DNA from: Pseudocercospora fijiensis CIRAD86
Taxonomy: Eukaryota > Ascomycota > Dothideomycetes > Mycosphaerellales > Mycosphaerellaceae
Direction of reading: 5' to 3'
Length of the DNA stretch: 64,000 bases
NCBI RefSeq assembly: GCF_000340215.1
Contig: NW_006921537.1
Span: 4,047,646 to 4,111,645 of the forward strand
Every line of letters starts with the position of its first letter. Position 1 is the stretch's first letter. Positions 31,690 to 44,417 of the stretch are shown here, piece by piece. A model generated the notes under the pieces. It saw only the letters and a list, made by a program, of their open reading frames with translations, searched no databases and was not told the origin of the DNA. The translations under genes and the position numbers were made by a program.

Positions 31690-33627
31690 GGCCCTTAGCC
31701 TTCTTCTTATTCTTCATACTAGTCTAGTACTCGTCTAATAGCTTAGTTATATCCTCGAACGAGTCTTTAGCTTCCTATAAGTCCTATTTAGGTAGATAGC
31801 CTTACTATCTTAGTAGGTACTCCTTCTTACCTTGTCTAGTCCGATACTTTAGTATACGCTCTATAGACTATAGCTCTTTACTATTAGCTAAGACTTCTTC
31901 TAACTTAGTAGGCGCTTTATCGCCTTCGCGCTAGTAGTATAGTTTAAGGAGGGATATATAGAAGGTGTTATAGATAGTATAATAGGGTAGAAGCTATAAC
32001 TAGTAGGCCTATACGGAAGAGCCCTTAACTTCTCGAATACGGAATAGGCTAATGTATCTTAGTACGAGCTTGGGCCTTATTTTGCTATTAGGTAATAGGT
32101 GCTTACGGATACGGAGGTTCTTCGTGCTAAGTATAACTATATCGCCTTGTTTAAAGGTTATCGGTATATAGCGCTTATCGTAGTAGGCCTTTTAATACTC
32201 TTAAGCCTTTGTTAGCTTCTTAGCTATCTTAGCATAGATTTCTCGCATCTTCTAGATACGTTCTATCGCCGCTAGTGTCTCTAGTACTTAACGCGCTTCC
32301 CTTTCCTTACGCTCGGCCTCGAGCGATAGTAGGTCTTATAGTATAGTAGCGTTCTAGCCTATTATAGCTATGTATAGTAACACCTTAGTCGATAAGTAGA
32401 CACTATTATTATATACGAATTCAGCTAGTTGTAGGAGGTTGACCTAGTCGTTAGGGTTCTCGTTAATATAACTGCATAGATACTGCTATAGGGTAGCATT
32501 CTACCTCTCTATTTGACCGTTAGTCTATAGACAGAAGGCTGTTAATAGCCGATGCTTTAGTCTTACCTACAAGCAAATCTCGCTCTAATAGTAAGATATT
32601 AGTATCGATCTACGATCGGATACGATCCCCTTAGGGGTTCCCTAATAGGTATAGAAGATATTAGTCTATAGCGCCTCTACTATATTAATAGCAGTCTAAT
32701 CCTTACGCGCCGGGATATATCGAGCGCCTTTAGTAAATCGATCTACTATAATAAGGATAGTATTATATATATCCTTGCTGCCCCTACGCTTAGTAGGCGG
32801 AAGGCCTATAATAAAGTCTATTATAAGCTTAGCAAATAGCTTCCTAGGAATAGGAAGTAAAGACAACTCGCTAAATAGTAAGTGCTTTAGTGCTTTAACT
32901 CGCTAGCATACTATATAGGTCTGTATATACTCCTTTATATGCCGCTTACTATTTAGCTAGTAGTATATATGCGATAGTAACTTCTGCGACCTCTCTATAC
33001 TATAGTAACTAGCGAGTTTACTATTGTGGTGCCTCTTTAAAAGCTCTTATCTAATCGATTGTTTAGCGGGGATATAGTATCTGCCCTTAAACTTCAAGTA
33101 ACCCCTATCGTCGATCGACTAATTGTTATTACTCTTACTAGATCGAGTCGCCCGTCTACTTACAAGCCTATTAATACGCTCGACAGCAAAGGCGTCCCTC
33201 TACTAAGCACGCAATAGCTTATCTATAAACGATTAACTATCCCTATTTGCAAGGTTATTTAACAGTACCCGTACTATCGAACGAGGTACGCATTATATAT
33301 ATCTAATAGTACTAGTAGCCGGAACTACTATAACCTCTTCTATAGTGCTGTCGCTATATAGGCTATTACTATAGATAGCAATGTCTTTAATCGAGTTATT
33401 ATAGCTCGAGCGATCTACGTCCTTTCTAACGCGTACTAGAAGAACGACAACTCCGCTATAGTATTTATTGCCGCCGCGGGGTCCGGAAGTCCGCTTATCC
33501 TACGCTTGCTTATTAATAATATAGGCTGTAGCAATCTTATACTATAGGGTTAGAAACAAAGAATTAATGTGTTAGGTCTCGCTATCGTAATTAGGTCGCC
33601 TCGATAGGCTATTAGTAGGGTTGCTTA
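31690..33627 (-). pseudogene. pol: A3 pol, integrase and chromodomain part
   Basis: The chromodomain is at about 31720-31850 on minus: EYLLR, two stops (W/W- or W/Q-type), GYLPK, DL, EAKDSFEDITKLLDEY. This matches the chromodomain frame Y-L-x-x-W-x-G-Y...W-E...L-x-x-Y. The integrase core lies at about 32750-32830, with the same sequence as A1 150-240. The frame is cut at 33627 by C2. Many RIP stops; nonfunctional. Confidence 0.8.
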
Positions 33628-34214
33628 TAGACCCCGTAGTGGTTCGGTTTCCGAACTACTAAACGTATATAGTTTAGTTTCTTAGCGGCGAACTAGCTCC
33701 CTAGTTCCGGTTTAGTTTTTTCGAACTATATAGATTCCTAGTTTGAACTAGAGACTGTATTAGTTTTACTATAAGGACACTCTTATTCGACTGCCGGCTA
33801 CGATTGCCGGCTATAATAGTAACTCTGTTACATTTACTACGCTCTTTTGCCGTTGCTAGGGCGTAGTTGCCGTTACTAGGGCGTAGTTGCCGTTGCTAGG
33901 GCGTAGTTTTGCTATAAGGATACTCTTATTCGACTACCGGCTACGATTGCCGGCTATAATAGTTACTAGGTTGTATTTACTACGCTTTATTACCGTTGCT
34001 AGGGCGTAGTTACCGTTGCTAGGGCGTAGTTGCCGTTGCTAGGGCGTAGTTGCTATTACCGGGGCGTAGTTGCCGTAGTTGCGAAAGCTTACCTATATAA
34101 CGTTACGTAGGCGGCAATAATTAGGGCTTCGCGATATTCTTATACTTTCAACTTCTTCCTCTATACCTATACCGACAATAACTACTATACGCTGCGCCCC
34201 CGCCCCTTTCCCTT

Positions 34215-35748
34215 ATAATAGCAAGAGAGAAGCGCGCCGCGCGCTAAATAGAAGATAGAACTAAAGACCGCGAGTTTGTTTTATCTAAGCGTCTAACTAA
34301 AAAGCGTAAGACTAAAGAGGAGTACTCTACGAAGAAGAATTCCGTACGAGACCGCGAGAGAAAGGACAAGATAGATAAGGATAAAAGAGCTAAGGATAAA
34401 AGAAGAAAGGCGCGGAATAAGGCATTCTATTAATAGCTAGCGCCTATAGAAAAAAGTAAAGGTTAGAATAAGAAGACAACCTAAGAGAAGGCTAAGAGGA
34501 GGAAAGAATTACGGCTAGTTTTCGAGCGTAAAGTTCTAGTAGCGTAAGTCAATCTAGCTAGCGGCCGTAGCTAGTAGCTATAGCCGGCAGCCGTAGCCGG
34601 TAGCTGTAGCCGGCATATTTTTCTTTAATACGTTAACTAATAGTATTCAGACCTATAGCCGCTACCTCTATCGATACGACCAATAGTAACGGAGATGTTC
34701 AAATAGCCGAGAACAACAATACTAGAGTTTAGAATGCCGCGACAGAGCTTAATGCTACGAATAAAGGAACTAAAAAAAGCGAGAAGATACTATACGTCGA
34801 TCTAGTAACAGGTACAGTCTTAGGGCCTAACGCTATAGACGATAAGCGCTAGGAGTGGATCGAGTATAGTTAAAGAGACGAGATACTAGTAAAGGGCTAA
34901 GGTATAAGTCCTATTAATCTAGAAAATTATAGTTAAAGCTGCTGCGAAAAGCTAGTAAGGATTAGAATCGAGACTAGTCGTCTTTATATCCTCGATATAG
35001 AGTAGAAGTTTCTTTATTAGTATTAGAGCGAAGCCTTTACGTCTATAAAGGCAAAGTGGCTTACGATTAATGCGATCGGGGCTAGGTATCTAGGGACAGC
35101 AGAAGTATTACTATAGGAGGAAGGGGTATAGGTAATTATTCTGTACTCGGTATATATAGCCGGCGTTCGTAGCCGGCAGATACTAACAGTTAAATAGAAA
35201 GCGTTTCTCGAAGGCAGAGTGCTACTGCTATATAAAATCTTTACTAAGGCAGAGAGGGCTTATATCCGGAATCTAAGCTACTAGTAGGATAGGTTAACGT
35301 TAGAATTCTCTAAATCTCTATATAAGCCTCCGAAGGATTACCTATTTTAGCGATACGGCTTTATCTCGACTACTCCGTAGGTACCTAAAGAAGCTTAAGC
35401 GCTCTTTAAGGTCTTTACTAAGAAGCGGAAGGAGTTCGAGGATTAGGATTAGTTAATAGAGCTATTAGTTAGTCTTAGGTTTCGTAGTTAGACTCGGCCT
35501 AAGCATTTGCTTATCGAGTGTCTTATACCGAAAGAGGATAGATTGAGACTAAAAACGAGCTTAGATTCGTTAGGTATAGTAGCTCGGTTCCGTTAGTAGG
35601 AGAGAGCCGCCGTATAGAAGGCAAAATTCAGGTAGTTAGGGTAGCTAGGAAAGAAATTCTAGTAGTTAGGCTAGCTAGGGTAGCTAGGAAAAAAAATCTA
35701 GTAGTTAGGTAGCTAGGAAACAAAAAAAAAAGGTAGCTAGCTATTTAC
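34215..35748 (+). pseudogene. hAT family C ORF1 in C2, unknown basic protein
   Basis: The counterpart of 18813-20345 in C1, with both GCCGGC-repeat introns at the same places and the same lysine-rich amino part. It has more stops than C1. Not recognised. Confidence 0.5.
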
Positions 35749-35861
35749 TGCCTAGCTGTTCCTAACGATACGATACTATAAAAGAAAGGGTGTTTCTCTA
35801 TAGCTACTAGTATATATCTACTACTCTTAAGTCCTTACCTTACCGTACGAAACCTTAAAAC

Positions 35862-38800
35862 ATACCGACCGATATTATATATATACTAGGCGCTACACTA
35901 GGAAGGGTAACAACGAGACGATAGTCGAAACAGTCTAGTATACGAGTAAGATTGCGATAATGTCGAGAGGAGGTCGTATACTTACCTTCGAGCCTATCGA
36001 GTCCTAGACTACGATTAGGGCTAGATTTATCCTCTCCGAATCCTAGTAGTAGGAATTCATTATAGGGTACTACTACCTAGTCCTTACCTTTACGGAGTCT
36101 AAGCAGAAGGTTGTTCGGAGATATAAGAATATCGAGTATTAATCCGGAAATCTTCGAAAAGGCTAGCTAGGCGTATCTTTAGAAACCCGAGTATATAGAG
36201 CAGTTCAATTAATAGGTCTATAAGATATAGTTCCCTTTATACTTACGTTCGAAGGAGTATAAACTCCGGAAGTACTCGATGCGATAGGGGAGTCAGGAGC
36301 GAACGGACATATTCTAGAAGTTCTTTATAGAGGGGGCATTACACCGTTATACGACTTCTCGACTTAAAGGTTAACTAGTAATTGTTTGCAACTTCTACGG
36401 TTTAATCTTAAAATACCCGAAACTAGGGGATAGGAACTTATCGCCTACGAACTATCTCTATTCTAAACGGTATCGGGAATCTTAAGGAGAGAGGAGAGTT
36501 AATATAGATATAGCGTTCTAGAAAGAGGTATATCTTCTAAAATGCCGGCTATAGCTACCGGCTATAGCTACCGGCTATAGATTCCGGCTACTTAAATCAA
36601 CCGTAGAGATCTAGCTAATTATTATAGGCTGCGCTTAAGGAAGCTCTAGGATTAAAGGCTACCGATTTCTCCCCCGAAGACTTTAAGCAACTAGCAAACG
36701 AAATGCTAGCTATAAACGGTCTTCCGGAAGACTTCTACGAAAGGGAGTCTATATAGAAGACATACCTATATCTTATAAACTACCCTCCCCTATTTCTCGG
36801 CGCGATAACCTAGCGTATTATATTCGAAAAGAACAAAGAGGCTACGTTAGACGATATTCGGGAGATCCTCCGTAATACTCGCCGAGTAGCTATTACTATC
36901 GATAGCTAGTTAAGCCGGACTATAAGAGCCTCCTTCCTCTCGATTATACTATACTTTATTAATTCGGATTAGAAACTCTAGGAACTTATAATCGGATTCT
37001 CTAAAATTCTAGGTTCCTATACTAGTAAGGATATAGCGAAGCTTATCTATACGGCAATAGATAGGGTTAGCGTAATAACGAAACTAATCTCGATTACTGC
37101 GGACAACGCTAGTAATAATCGAACATTGTATAAGGCGTTGTATATACAATTCACTCGTATATGTCTTTAAAATCACTAATTATATCGATAGGGTCGAGTG
37201 CGTAGAGGAGATTATAAGGTCTATAATCTAGCTTAATCTTCCGAATATTAAGCTCGCTACGATTCCGGATACGTACGACAATACGTACGATAATAACGAT
37301 AAAGAGGAGCCTATTAATAGCCCTAGCCCTATTAAATCGGAGCCGACGTCGTTACTAGTTATATCCCTATAGAAGTTTCCCTACCTCGCTTATATAGTTT
37401 AAATCGCGATCCGAGCCCTCTTTAAGATGCTTAAAATTGCACTATTAAACGACGACTAATAGAAGATCCTAAATAAGGATAAAGCAAAGTCGAAAGTCGA
37501 GAAACTTATTATAGCAATAAGACGGGATAAGGTAGAGAGCCTCGCTCTCGTTTTATATAAGGTATAACTTTTGTCCGTAGCCGGTACCTATAGCCGGCAA
37601 CCTAGTATAGTTCTAACTCTTTTTCTCTAGCTTCGTCGTCTAGCAATATATACGAACTCGAGCTTATAGAGATATAAACGATTCGAGGCTATTTAAAAGA
37701 ACCTAATCGAGCGCCCTAAAACCGATACCTAGAATATCGTATAGAATAAGCGATAGTAAAAGCGGCCTCCTTAGCGCCTACTCCGTTTTACCTAAGACGT
37801 TAAAACTCGGTTCGATTCGACTTTCTATATAGTTACGAGGGGATATACTTTACGTACCGCTCTCGAGATCTATTAGAGTTCCGAGGGTATTAAGTAGCTC
37901 GGCCTTACCGCCGCCGAATAGCGCTAAGTAGAGTATCTCGTCGATATTAGTAAGTATTACGCGAAGGTTACTACTACGATTAGAAGAACCCGAGGACCGA
38001 CGATCTACCTTGTCTTTACGTACTATAACTAGCTCTTTAACGAGCTCGAGGAAACCGTAGCTAAGCTAGCTAAGAAGAGCGTTCCCTAGAAAGTAGCTAT
38101 AACGAAAGCTATAGACACCTCCTATACTAAGTTGCATAAATATTATAGTACTACCTTTAACTCGTTCGGAGATATCTATAGCGTTACGTACTTACTCAAC
38201 CCGGTAGAAAAGGATATATACTAGTAGAGGCCGGAATAGAAGGCGGACGAGGTATAGCCGAAGCATTACTAGACTATTCTAGAAAAGATGTTCTACGAGC
38301 GTCGGAAAGAAACTAGTCTAAATACAGCTCCTATAAAGAAAAAGAAGGTTTAGAAGGCTCCGATATTATACCTGTTTCGTAGGTAGGAAGTAGAGGCAGA
38401 AGAGGAAGTAACTACTAAAGTAAATAAAGAAGAGTTCGATCTCTATCGGCGCGCGAGTAAGTATAAACCCGTAGGCTCGGAAAGAGGGCTAATAATCTCT
38501 AGATCTTACCGGTCTTCTAGACGAATTCGGAGACGATATTCTCGCTATATAGTAGCGGTTAGAGCCTAAGTTTCTAACGATAGCGTCGGTCGCTCGGGAC
38601 GTCCTCGCTATCCCGAGCGTAGGTATAGGCTATAAGAGGTCTTTTAGTATCGCTCGTTACTAGGGCCGCTTTAATCGAATATACTCGCCTACTACCTTCG
38701 AATCTATTATAGTATTCCGATACTATCTCCTCTACTAGAATCGCTAAGGCAGGTTACTAAAGATTATACTAAAGGAGTTAATCGAGGAATTAGAAAACCT

Positions 38801-38978
38801 TAAGATCGAAGAAACCTAGGAGCGCGAAGAGAATACGAAATTTAGTCTAAGCGAAACCCTAATTAGCGATAACGAAGAGGAGGAGGGTAGAGGTAGAAGG
38901 CGATACCGGGTCGAGAAGCGGAAACGTATATAGGCTTAGAGTAGCTTTAAGGAGACGAAGCGTTTACGTATAAGGTAA
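35862..38978 (+). pseudogene. hAT transposase of C2
   Basis: Colinear with C1 20459-23575 at a constant offset of 15,403. The start codon is ATA here against ATG in C1, a direct RIP hit. The ITTDNASNN-type region (C2 reads ITADNASNN, about 37090-37120) and the ARDVLAIPSVGIG dimerisation block (about 38590-38635) are readable. The introns carry the same GCCGGC repeats. Dead. Confidence 0.85.
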
Positions 38979-39307
38979 TATAGCCGGTATATATAGCCGG
39001 TATATGTCCGAAATGTGTTTCGAATTCCTAGGACCTAAATAGACTAGTTGCTATAGCAACCGACCCCGCTTACCTACGGACTATTTCTAATTCTCTATTC
39101 GCTCTTCCTCTCCTTCTTCCCTTTCCCTATATTCTTAAAGACAAATATACCTTAAGGATTCGGCTCTTCGGGCCTTCCTAAGCCGGCTGCCTCCCCTTCC
39201 TTAAGCTACTATCCTTTATTCGAATCTAACGATAACCTAATAAGGCGGTTTAATAGAAGACTATTTGTTCTAGAAGGCAAGAAGTATTAATGTCTCCTTA
39301 CGATTAT

Positions 39308-39931
39308 ATGCTTATTAATTTTCTAGGTCCTACCGATATACCCTCGTCGCCTAAACGCGTAGATAAATATCTTTAGAGGCTAAAAGGTAAGGGTAAAGCA
39401 AGCTAAGTATAGGGAGACCGTAGCGAGAACGAGATATCGGAAGAGTAAGGCTCTCCGTAGTATATACGAAGGAAGAGGGTTCCTCGGAAAACAGTACCGA
39501 AAAACAAGAAGGCTATAGGTAGATAGGAGAAGGCTAAAAAGAGTAGGCGGACGAAGACTATCGCGAAGAAAAGTTATCTTTCTATTAAAAGAAAGGGAAT
39601 AAGGTAGGACTCGACGACAAAGAAGCGGCGCTTTAAACTAGGTACTATTGCCCTTCGCTAGATCCGGCTTTTCTAAAATAAAAGAGGGACCGAGCTTTTA
39701 ATCCCTAAGACTCCCTTCTAGCGACTCGTCCGAGAAATTATATTAGATTTTCGGTCTAGTATACGATTTACGGCTAAGGCGATTAGTGCTCTTTAGGAAG
39801 CTACGGAGGCATTTCTCGTAACCGAGCTTAAGCTTTTAAACCTCCTTGCTATCTATACGAAGCGGGTTACTCTTTAAAATAAAGATATATAGCTTCTAGC
39901 TAAAATTCGGCGTCGGTTTATAGCGGATTAG
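39308..39931 (+). pseudogene. CenH3-like histone gene in C2
   Basis: Same length and frame as C1 23905-24528 (offset 15,403), with ATG kept at 39308. The H3-fold motifs TELLIPKTPF, RLVREI, AISAL and IYTKRVT are readable, with a few extra RIP stops. Being in both copies shows the gene is part of the element and not a chance capture by one copy. Confidence 0.82.
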
Positions 39932-41223
39932 TTGGAAATTGTATTTAGTCGTTAGATTAACCTAGGAGGAGGCCTATTTTCGCATCCTTTTGCCGGCTAT
40001 AGGTGCCGGCTACATTTCTAATTTTATCTCCGCGCCGTCCCTAAATCTAAGGTACGAAGTAGAAACCTAGCGCTCTATATTTACCCGGCTATTATAGAGA
40101 CGAGCTATATTTAGATTAGTTTCTTCGTATATCGCGACCTAGCGGGTAGTAAGCGAAAGGGCGATAGAACGTTTATAATACGTCTCTATTTAGACCTAAA
40201 ACACAAAGGTCCTAAGGAGCCCTAGCATCCTAACTATAAGGAGATTCTTTAGTATTAGCACTTTAATCCTCTATACTACGAGGTAGATAGCAAGCCTACG
40301 AAAGAGAAACTTTAACGAGAAATTCTCTATAATGCGTAGCGCTATTATATAGCTATAGATACGCACTAAGTCCGGCAACTCGAAGAAGAATTAAGATAGC
40401 GTATTAGCGACCGAGGAAGAGATCGATAGTATACTAGTAGAGTCGAGGTCTTATAAGCGAAGCATAAGATAATATAGGCTCTTAGTCGTATAGAGTAACG
40501 TACTATATAAATAACTAGGCGTACTACTCTTATTTACTTACGACCTATATCCTAGGATACTCTTCTCGTACTTTTTATACTCTTTTCTAATATCTTACCT
40601 ATAAGCGCTCCGCGACAACCGAGTAAATATAAGCTATAGGGTTTCCGCTCGGTACCTTAGCCTCCGAGATAGGGCGGAGTTGAATTTAGAGCGATAGCCG
40701 GCACTCGTAGCCGGCATATAGAGACGGTAGTAGGCCTTTTCCTGCTAAATAACTAGCTTGTTTAGTATAGCCTACCTAATATTTCTTATATTTACTAGCA
40801 ATAGGCCTAGGTTACTTATAAGATTACTATAGCTAGTAAAGGCATTACTAAAGAATATCTATACTATAGTAAGATACTATTATTACGCCGGCTATTTATT
40901 AAAAGGAGGCTTTCGCCTATTACTATACCGGCTATATATGCCGGCTATATTTCAAAGTCTCCCGTACCTGCCTTTTTTAGCCGTACCTACCTTTTTTAGC
41001 CGTACCTACCTTCTTTTCTTGCTCTAACGTTACTATAATATAGGCTTACGCGAAGCTTACTCTATTACCTAGCGATACCGCGATATTACCGCTATATTTA
41101 ACCTTCGTATCGATACCTATACCTCTACGCTCTATATCTACTACCTCCGTAATACCCTCGCTCCGCGCGCGTCTTCGTACACCTTCGTAACGCACTTTTT
41201 TCCTTAATTCGACGACTTTTATA

Positions 41224-42014
41224 ATAGCGAGTCTACTTAACTAAGTTACGACGCCTCGTAAGAAGGGACCTAGTACTTCTACGGGTCGTAACAAGACCGG
41301 AAATAGTAGAACGAGCATAGTATATCAACGTAAGAGGGCTGCTACTACTGCCGCTAGCTCCGGTGCTAGAAAGGGCGTCGCGAGTAAGGCTCCGCGTAAG
41401 ACAACGCCGGGGTAGGCTCTACGCAAGACGACAACTAGCGCTTCTACTACTAGTAGCAATCGTACGAAGCGTCGATAGCGCTTAGNNNNNNNNNNNNNNN
41501 NNNNNNNNNNNNNNNNNNNNNNNNNNNNNNNNNNNNNNNNNNNNNNNNNNNNNNNNNNNNNNNNNNNNNNNNNNNNNNNNNNNNNAGAAGAGTTCTAAGC
41601 TCCTAATCCGCAAAACACCTCTCTAACGACTTGTTCGCGAAATTGCCTAGGATTATAGAACGGACCTTCGCTTCTAAGCCTCCGCGATAGGCGCCCTTTA
41701 AGAGGCTATAGAAGCCTACCTAGTTCGTATCTTCGAATACAATATTTCTCTTCTACCTCTTTTCGGACTATACTAATACTATTTTAGCGGTCAACCTTAT
41801 AGCTATCTACGCGAAGCGTATAACGATTATAGACAAGGATTTCAAAGCACTCGATTAGATTCTAAAAGGCTGGAATGTCTATATTCGAGACGGTACTAGA
41901 TAGGATAGATGTTCTAGTAGAAAGGATGTTCGTAGTATTATCTACAAGCTTTTCTATATACGAAATAAGCCGCTATTATACGGCGCTGTATACCGCGCTC
42001 TAAATACTCTCTAA
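41224..42014 (+). pseudogene. Histone H3-like gene in C2, interrupted by assembly gap
   Basis: The counterpart of C1 25834-26674. The tail has only two GKAPRKTT-type units against three in C1, with the region between damaged. The 100-N gap removes the end of exon 1, intron 1 and the start of exon 2. Exons 2 and 3 resume at 41586 with LLIRKTP (stop-rich), the EAIEAYLV region and YAKRITI, ending at TAA 42012. Start ATA as in C1. Confidence 0.8.
41486..41585. other. Assembly gap, 100 N
   Basis: A run of exactly 100 N, the usual size for a gap of unknown length. The matching stretch in C1 is about 26126-26240 and includes the AGCCGGTAGCGT tandem units, which may explain the assembly failure. Confidence 0.99.
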
Positions 42015-42359
42015 GCATATATATATAGTATAGTATACTTTATTAGCCGTACGGAATAGAAGTCTCCCAAAATCCCGTTAGTACTAAGGAGTAAAAAGGC
42101 CGGCTACGCTACCGGCTACGCTGCCGGCTACGCTACTAGCTACGCTGCTAGGTTTTTTAAAGAACTAAAAGAAGATAGACATTCCGGTTGATTTGTATTA
42201 GTTTAGATTTTTATAAAAAGAAAACAGGGAAAAATAAGGAAGGTTGAAGAGCCTAATAGTTATAGTTATAGGCACTATCCCTGTTTTCTAGAGTATATTA
42301 TACACCTGCCTTCGCAACTCTACCTAATACTCCCTCTAAATATCCTTATACTCTACCTA

Positions 42360-42820
42360 CTAAAAATTCAACTAGGTACCTAGACCTATAGCTGCCTCTA
42401 TATCTTTTACTATCTTCTATAGGTTAAAGGCCTCTTCTATAGTAGCCTCTACCTCCTTATATAATACGAAGTTACTACCTGCCCTACCCTTTATATCTCC
42501 TAAATAACTAAGAGTTCTAAGGAACGAACTAGCATTCGGCCTTAGTATAGCGAGTAACTAGTAGAACGTTCTATAGAGCTGCCTTATAGCTCTTTTATAT
42601 ACTATACCGATACCGAGGGAGGAGCTATCCTAGTACTTAATATTGTCGAATAGTTCGGTAGGAAAGTATATAAACTTCTTAAGGAGGAGGACTTTTAGGG
42701 AAATCGATAAGTTCTACCTAGATCTAGATAAAGACATTCTACTAAGCAGTTAGGGAATTGAACCGTAAACGAAAGGATGAAATTCATACCTAAGGAGTAC
42801 AGTTTCCGAACTGAACTATA
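42360..42820 (-). pseudogene. Small unknown ORF at right end of C2
   Basis: The counterpart of the minus-strand frame at 27020-27480 in C1, with a few extra stops. Stop codon at 42360-42362. Not recognised. Confidence 0.4.
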
Positions 42821-43177
42821 ATGCCTTATATATATGTATGTATACTTTTAATTGGTTAGTGCCCTTAGCTAATTGTCTATAGATTTGAGGTTATATAAGT
42901 ACCTTTATACAACTACGTAGCCTAAGTAGGATTCGAAAATTCTATAAGTACTAAGGACTAAAAATACCGGCTACGCTGCCGGCTACACTACTAAGTCTTA
43001 TAAAGGGCTTGCTTGAAGCTACGTATACATTCGTACACTTCTTAAAAACCGATAAATTATATAGTTCGAACTAGCTACTTATATAGTTGCTTAGCAAACT
43101 AACCCAAACCAAACTAGAGTTTCGGCTTAGTAAACTAAACCAAACCAACCCAAACTACTGCGGGGTCTAGTTGCTTA

Positions 43178-43326
43178 CGCCTAGCTAATATAATATATTA
43201 AAATCAAACCCGGCGAAGTAGACGGCCTATCTAGCCTATCGACCTATAACCCTAGTAACCTTAGTAATACTATAATACTACGGAGGTTGTTATAGTCTAT
43301 ATAGACCTAAATGGTATACTATATAC
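43178..43326 (-). pseudogene. pol: A3 pol fragment between C2 and B
   Basis: 149 bp colinear with A1 1034-1183, isolated by C2 on the left (TSD GTTGCTTA, 43170-43177) and B on the right (TSD ATAC, 43323-43326). Confidence 0.9.
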
Positions 43327-43605
43327 TATTAGCTAGTAACCGGCTCTATACCTATAGGCCAGTTTTGAGCCTATATAAGAGGCCTCCTTCTATAGAGTAG
43401 ACAGATTATCAACCTCGTATAGTATATTGTTTATGTTACACTTCTACAATGCCTATATTGTAGGGCTCTAGTTATTAGCCTAAGCGACAGTCTCGTCATC
43501 CTATCTTACTAAATATAGCTGCCTATATTGCTATAGGTTATATTACCCTCGGTAGCCTATACTATTACTACAAGTAGTAGTAGTAGTGTTAGTTTCCGTC
43601 CTTTA
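43327..43605 (+). repeat. 5' LTR of element B, 279 bp
   Basis: Nearly identical to 55348-55626, differing at C/T and G/A sites. It contains TATATAAGAGGCC (about 43371-43383), a TATA-like site, and ends with TAGTAGTAGTAGT repeats. Confidence 0.95.
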
Positions 43606-44417
43606 TTAGAGCCGAAGGTAGGGCTATCTCTTTATATCTAACAGGTTCGGGTATGTTAAAGGTAGTCTCTAGGCACGAATAGCTATAACCGAAGCGAGGG
43701 CACGATAAGAGCCTACGATACGGACGATACCGAAGTATCTTAAGGGGCCGTTACGACAAGTAGAGAAACCTCTTAACGAGGGCATCGCTTTAACCCCGAA
43801 AAGCTACAAACCCTTAGAACTGTTATAGCTTAGGGCCTAGTCTATAACTATAGCTAGCTTCTAAGGACTCGGCTCTAGGTCGAAGACCTATTTAGTACCG
43901 CTTACTCGAGATAAGCCCCGCCTAAGGAGGAGATAGATTGATTACCTATCGGCCTTACTTAGTTTGCTAAGACTATCTATACGATAGCAATTTCTAGATT
44001 ATAGGTCGGATGCCTAGACAGTTCCCCTATTAACCGGATAGATTGCTTCGGGATTCGCTACCTCGTTCGGATAGTGCTTAGCCTTCTACTAAAAAAAGAA
44101 GGTCCCCGCCCCCCGCCTAGCTAAAGGAGATAACGATAGTTAGTAAAGTAGCTAGTTTCTAGGATCTAGGTATAAATAGAGATTACAGTTCCTTCCTCTA
44201 AGAGGCTTTTATCTAAATTTACTAAATTAAAGCTCCTAGGGATGTCTAGGCGACCCCTAGGAGGCTAAACTCTAATGCTACCCCGGGGGTAACATTAGAA
44301 GAAAACAGCCTAGTATACTATTTTCTCGCATAGCAATATCGAAACAAACCAAACCTACAATATATACTAAAAACACTTTCTTATAGCACTTCATTTTAAC
44401 TACTTTATAATAATCGA
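43606..44417. other. Leader of element B
   Basis: Untranslated region between LTR and gag. No primer-binding site was recognised. It has a G/C-rich patch CCCCGCCCCCCGCC (44105-44118) and the first palindrome (44272-44298). Confidence 0.5.
44272..44298. repeat. Palindrome P1 of element B (leader/gag)
   Basis: 27 bp: CTAATGCTACCCC, central G, GGGGTAACATTAG. The arms are complementary apart from one C/A pair that a G to A change explains. Confidence 0.85.

Larger units (their letters stand above)
33628..43169 (+). mobile_element. hAT family C, copy 2 (C2), in A3 integrase region
   Basis: TIRs TAGACCCCGTAGTGGTTCGG and, right end reverse-complemented, TAGACCCCGCAGTAGTTTGG. Perfect TSD GTTGCTTA (33620-33627 and 43170-43177). 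Gene content and order equal C1. Differences from C1 are almost all C/T or G/A, mostly with TA in C2 where C1 has CA or TG, so C2 has suffered more RIP. It includes a 100-N assembly gap at 41486-41585 inside the H3-like gene. It has one more 20-bp left subterminal unit and one fewer TAGCCGGCACTCG unit than C1. Confidence 0.93.
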
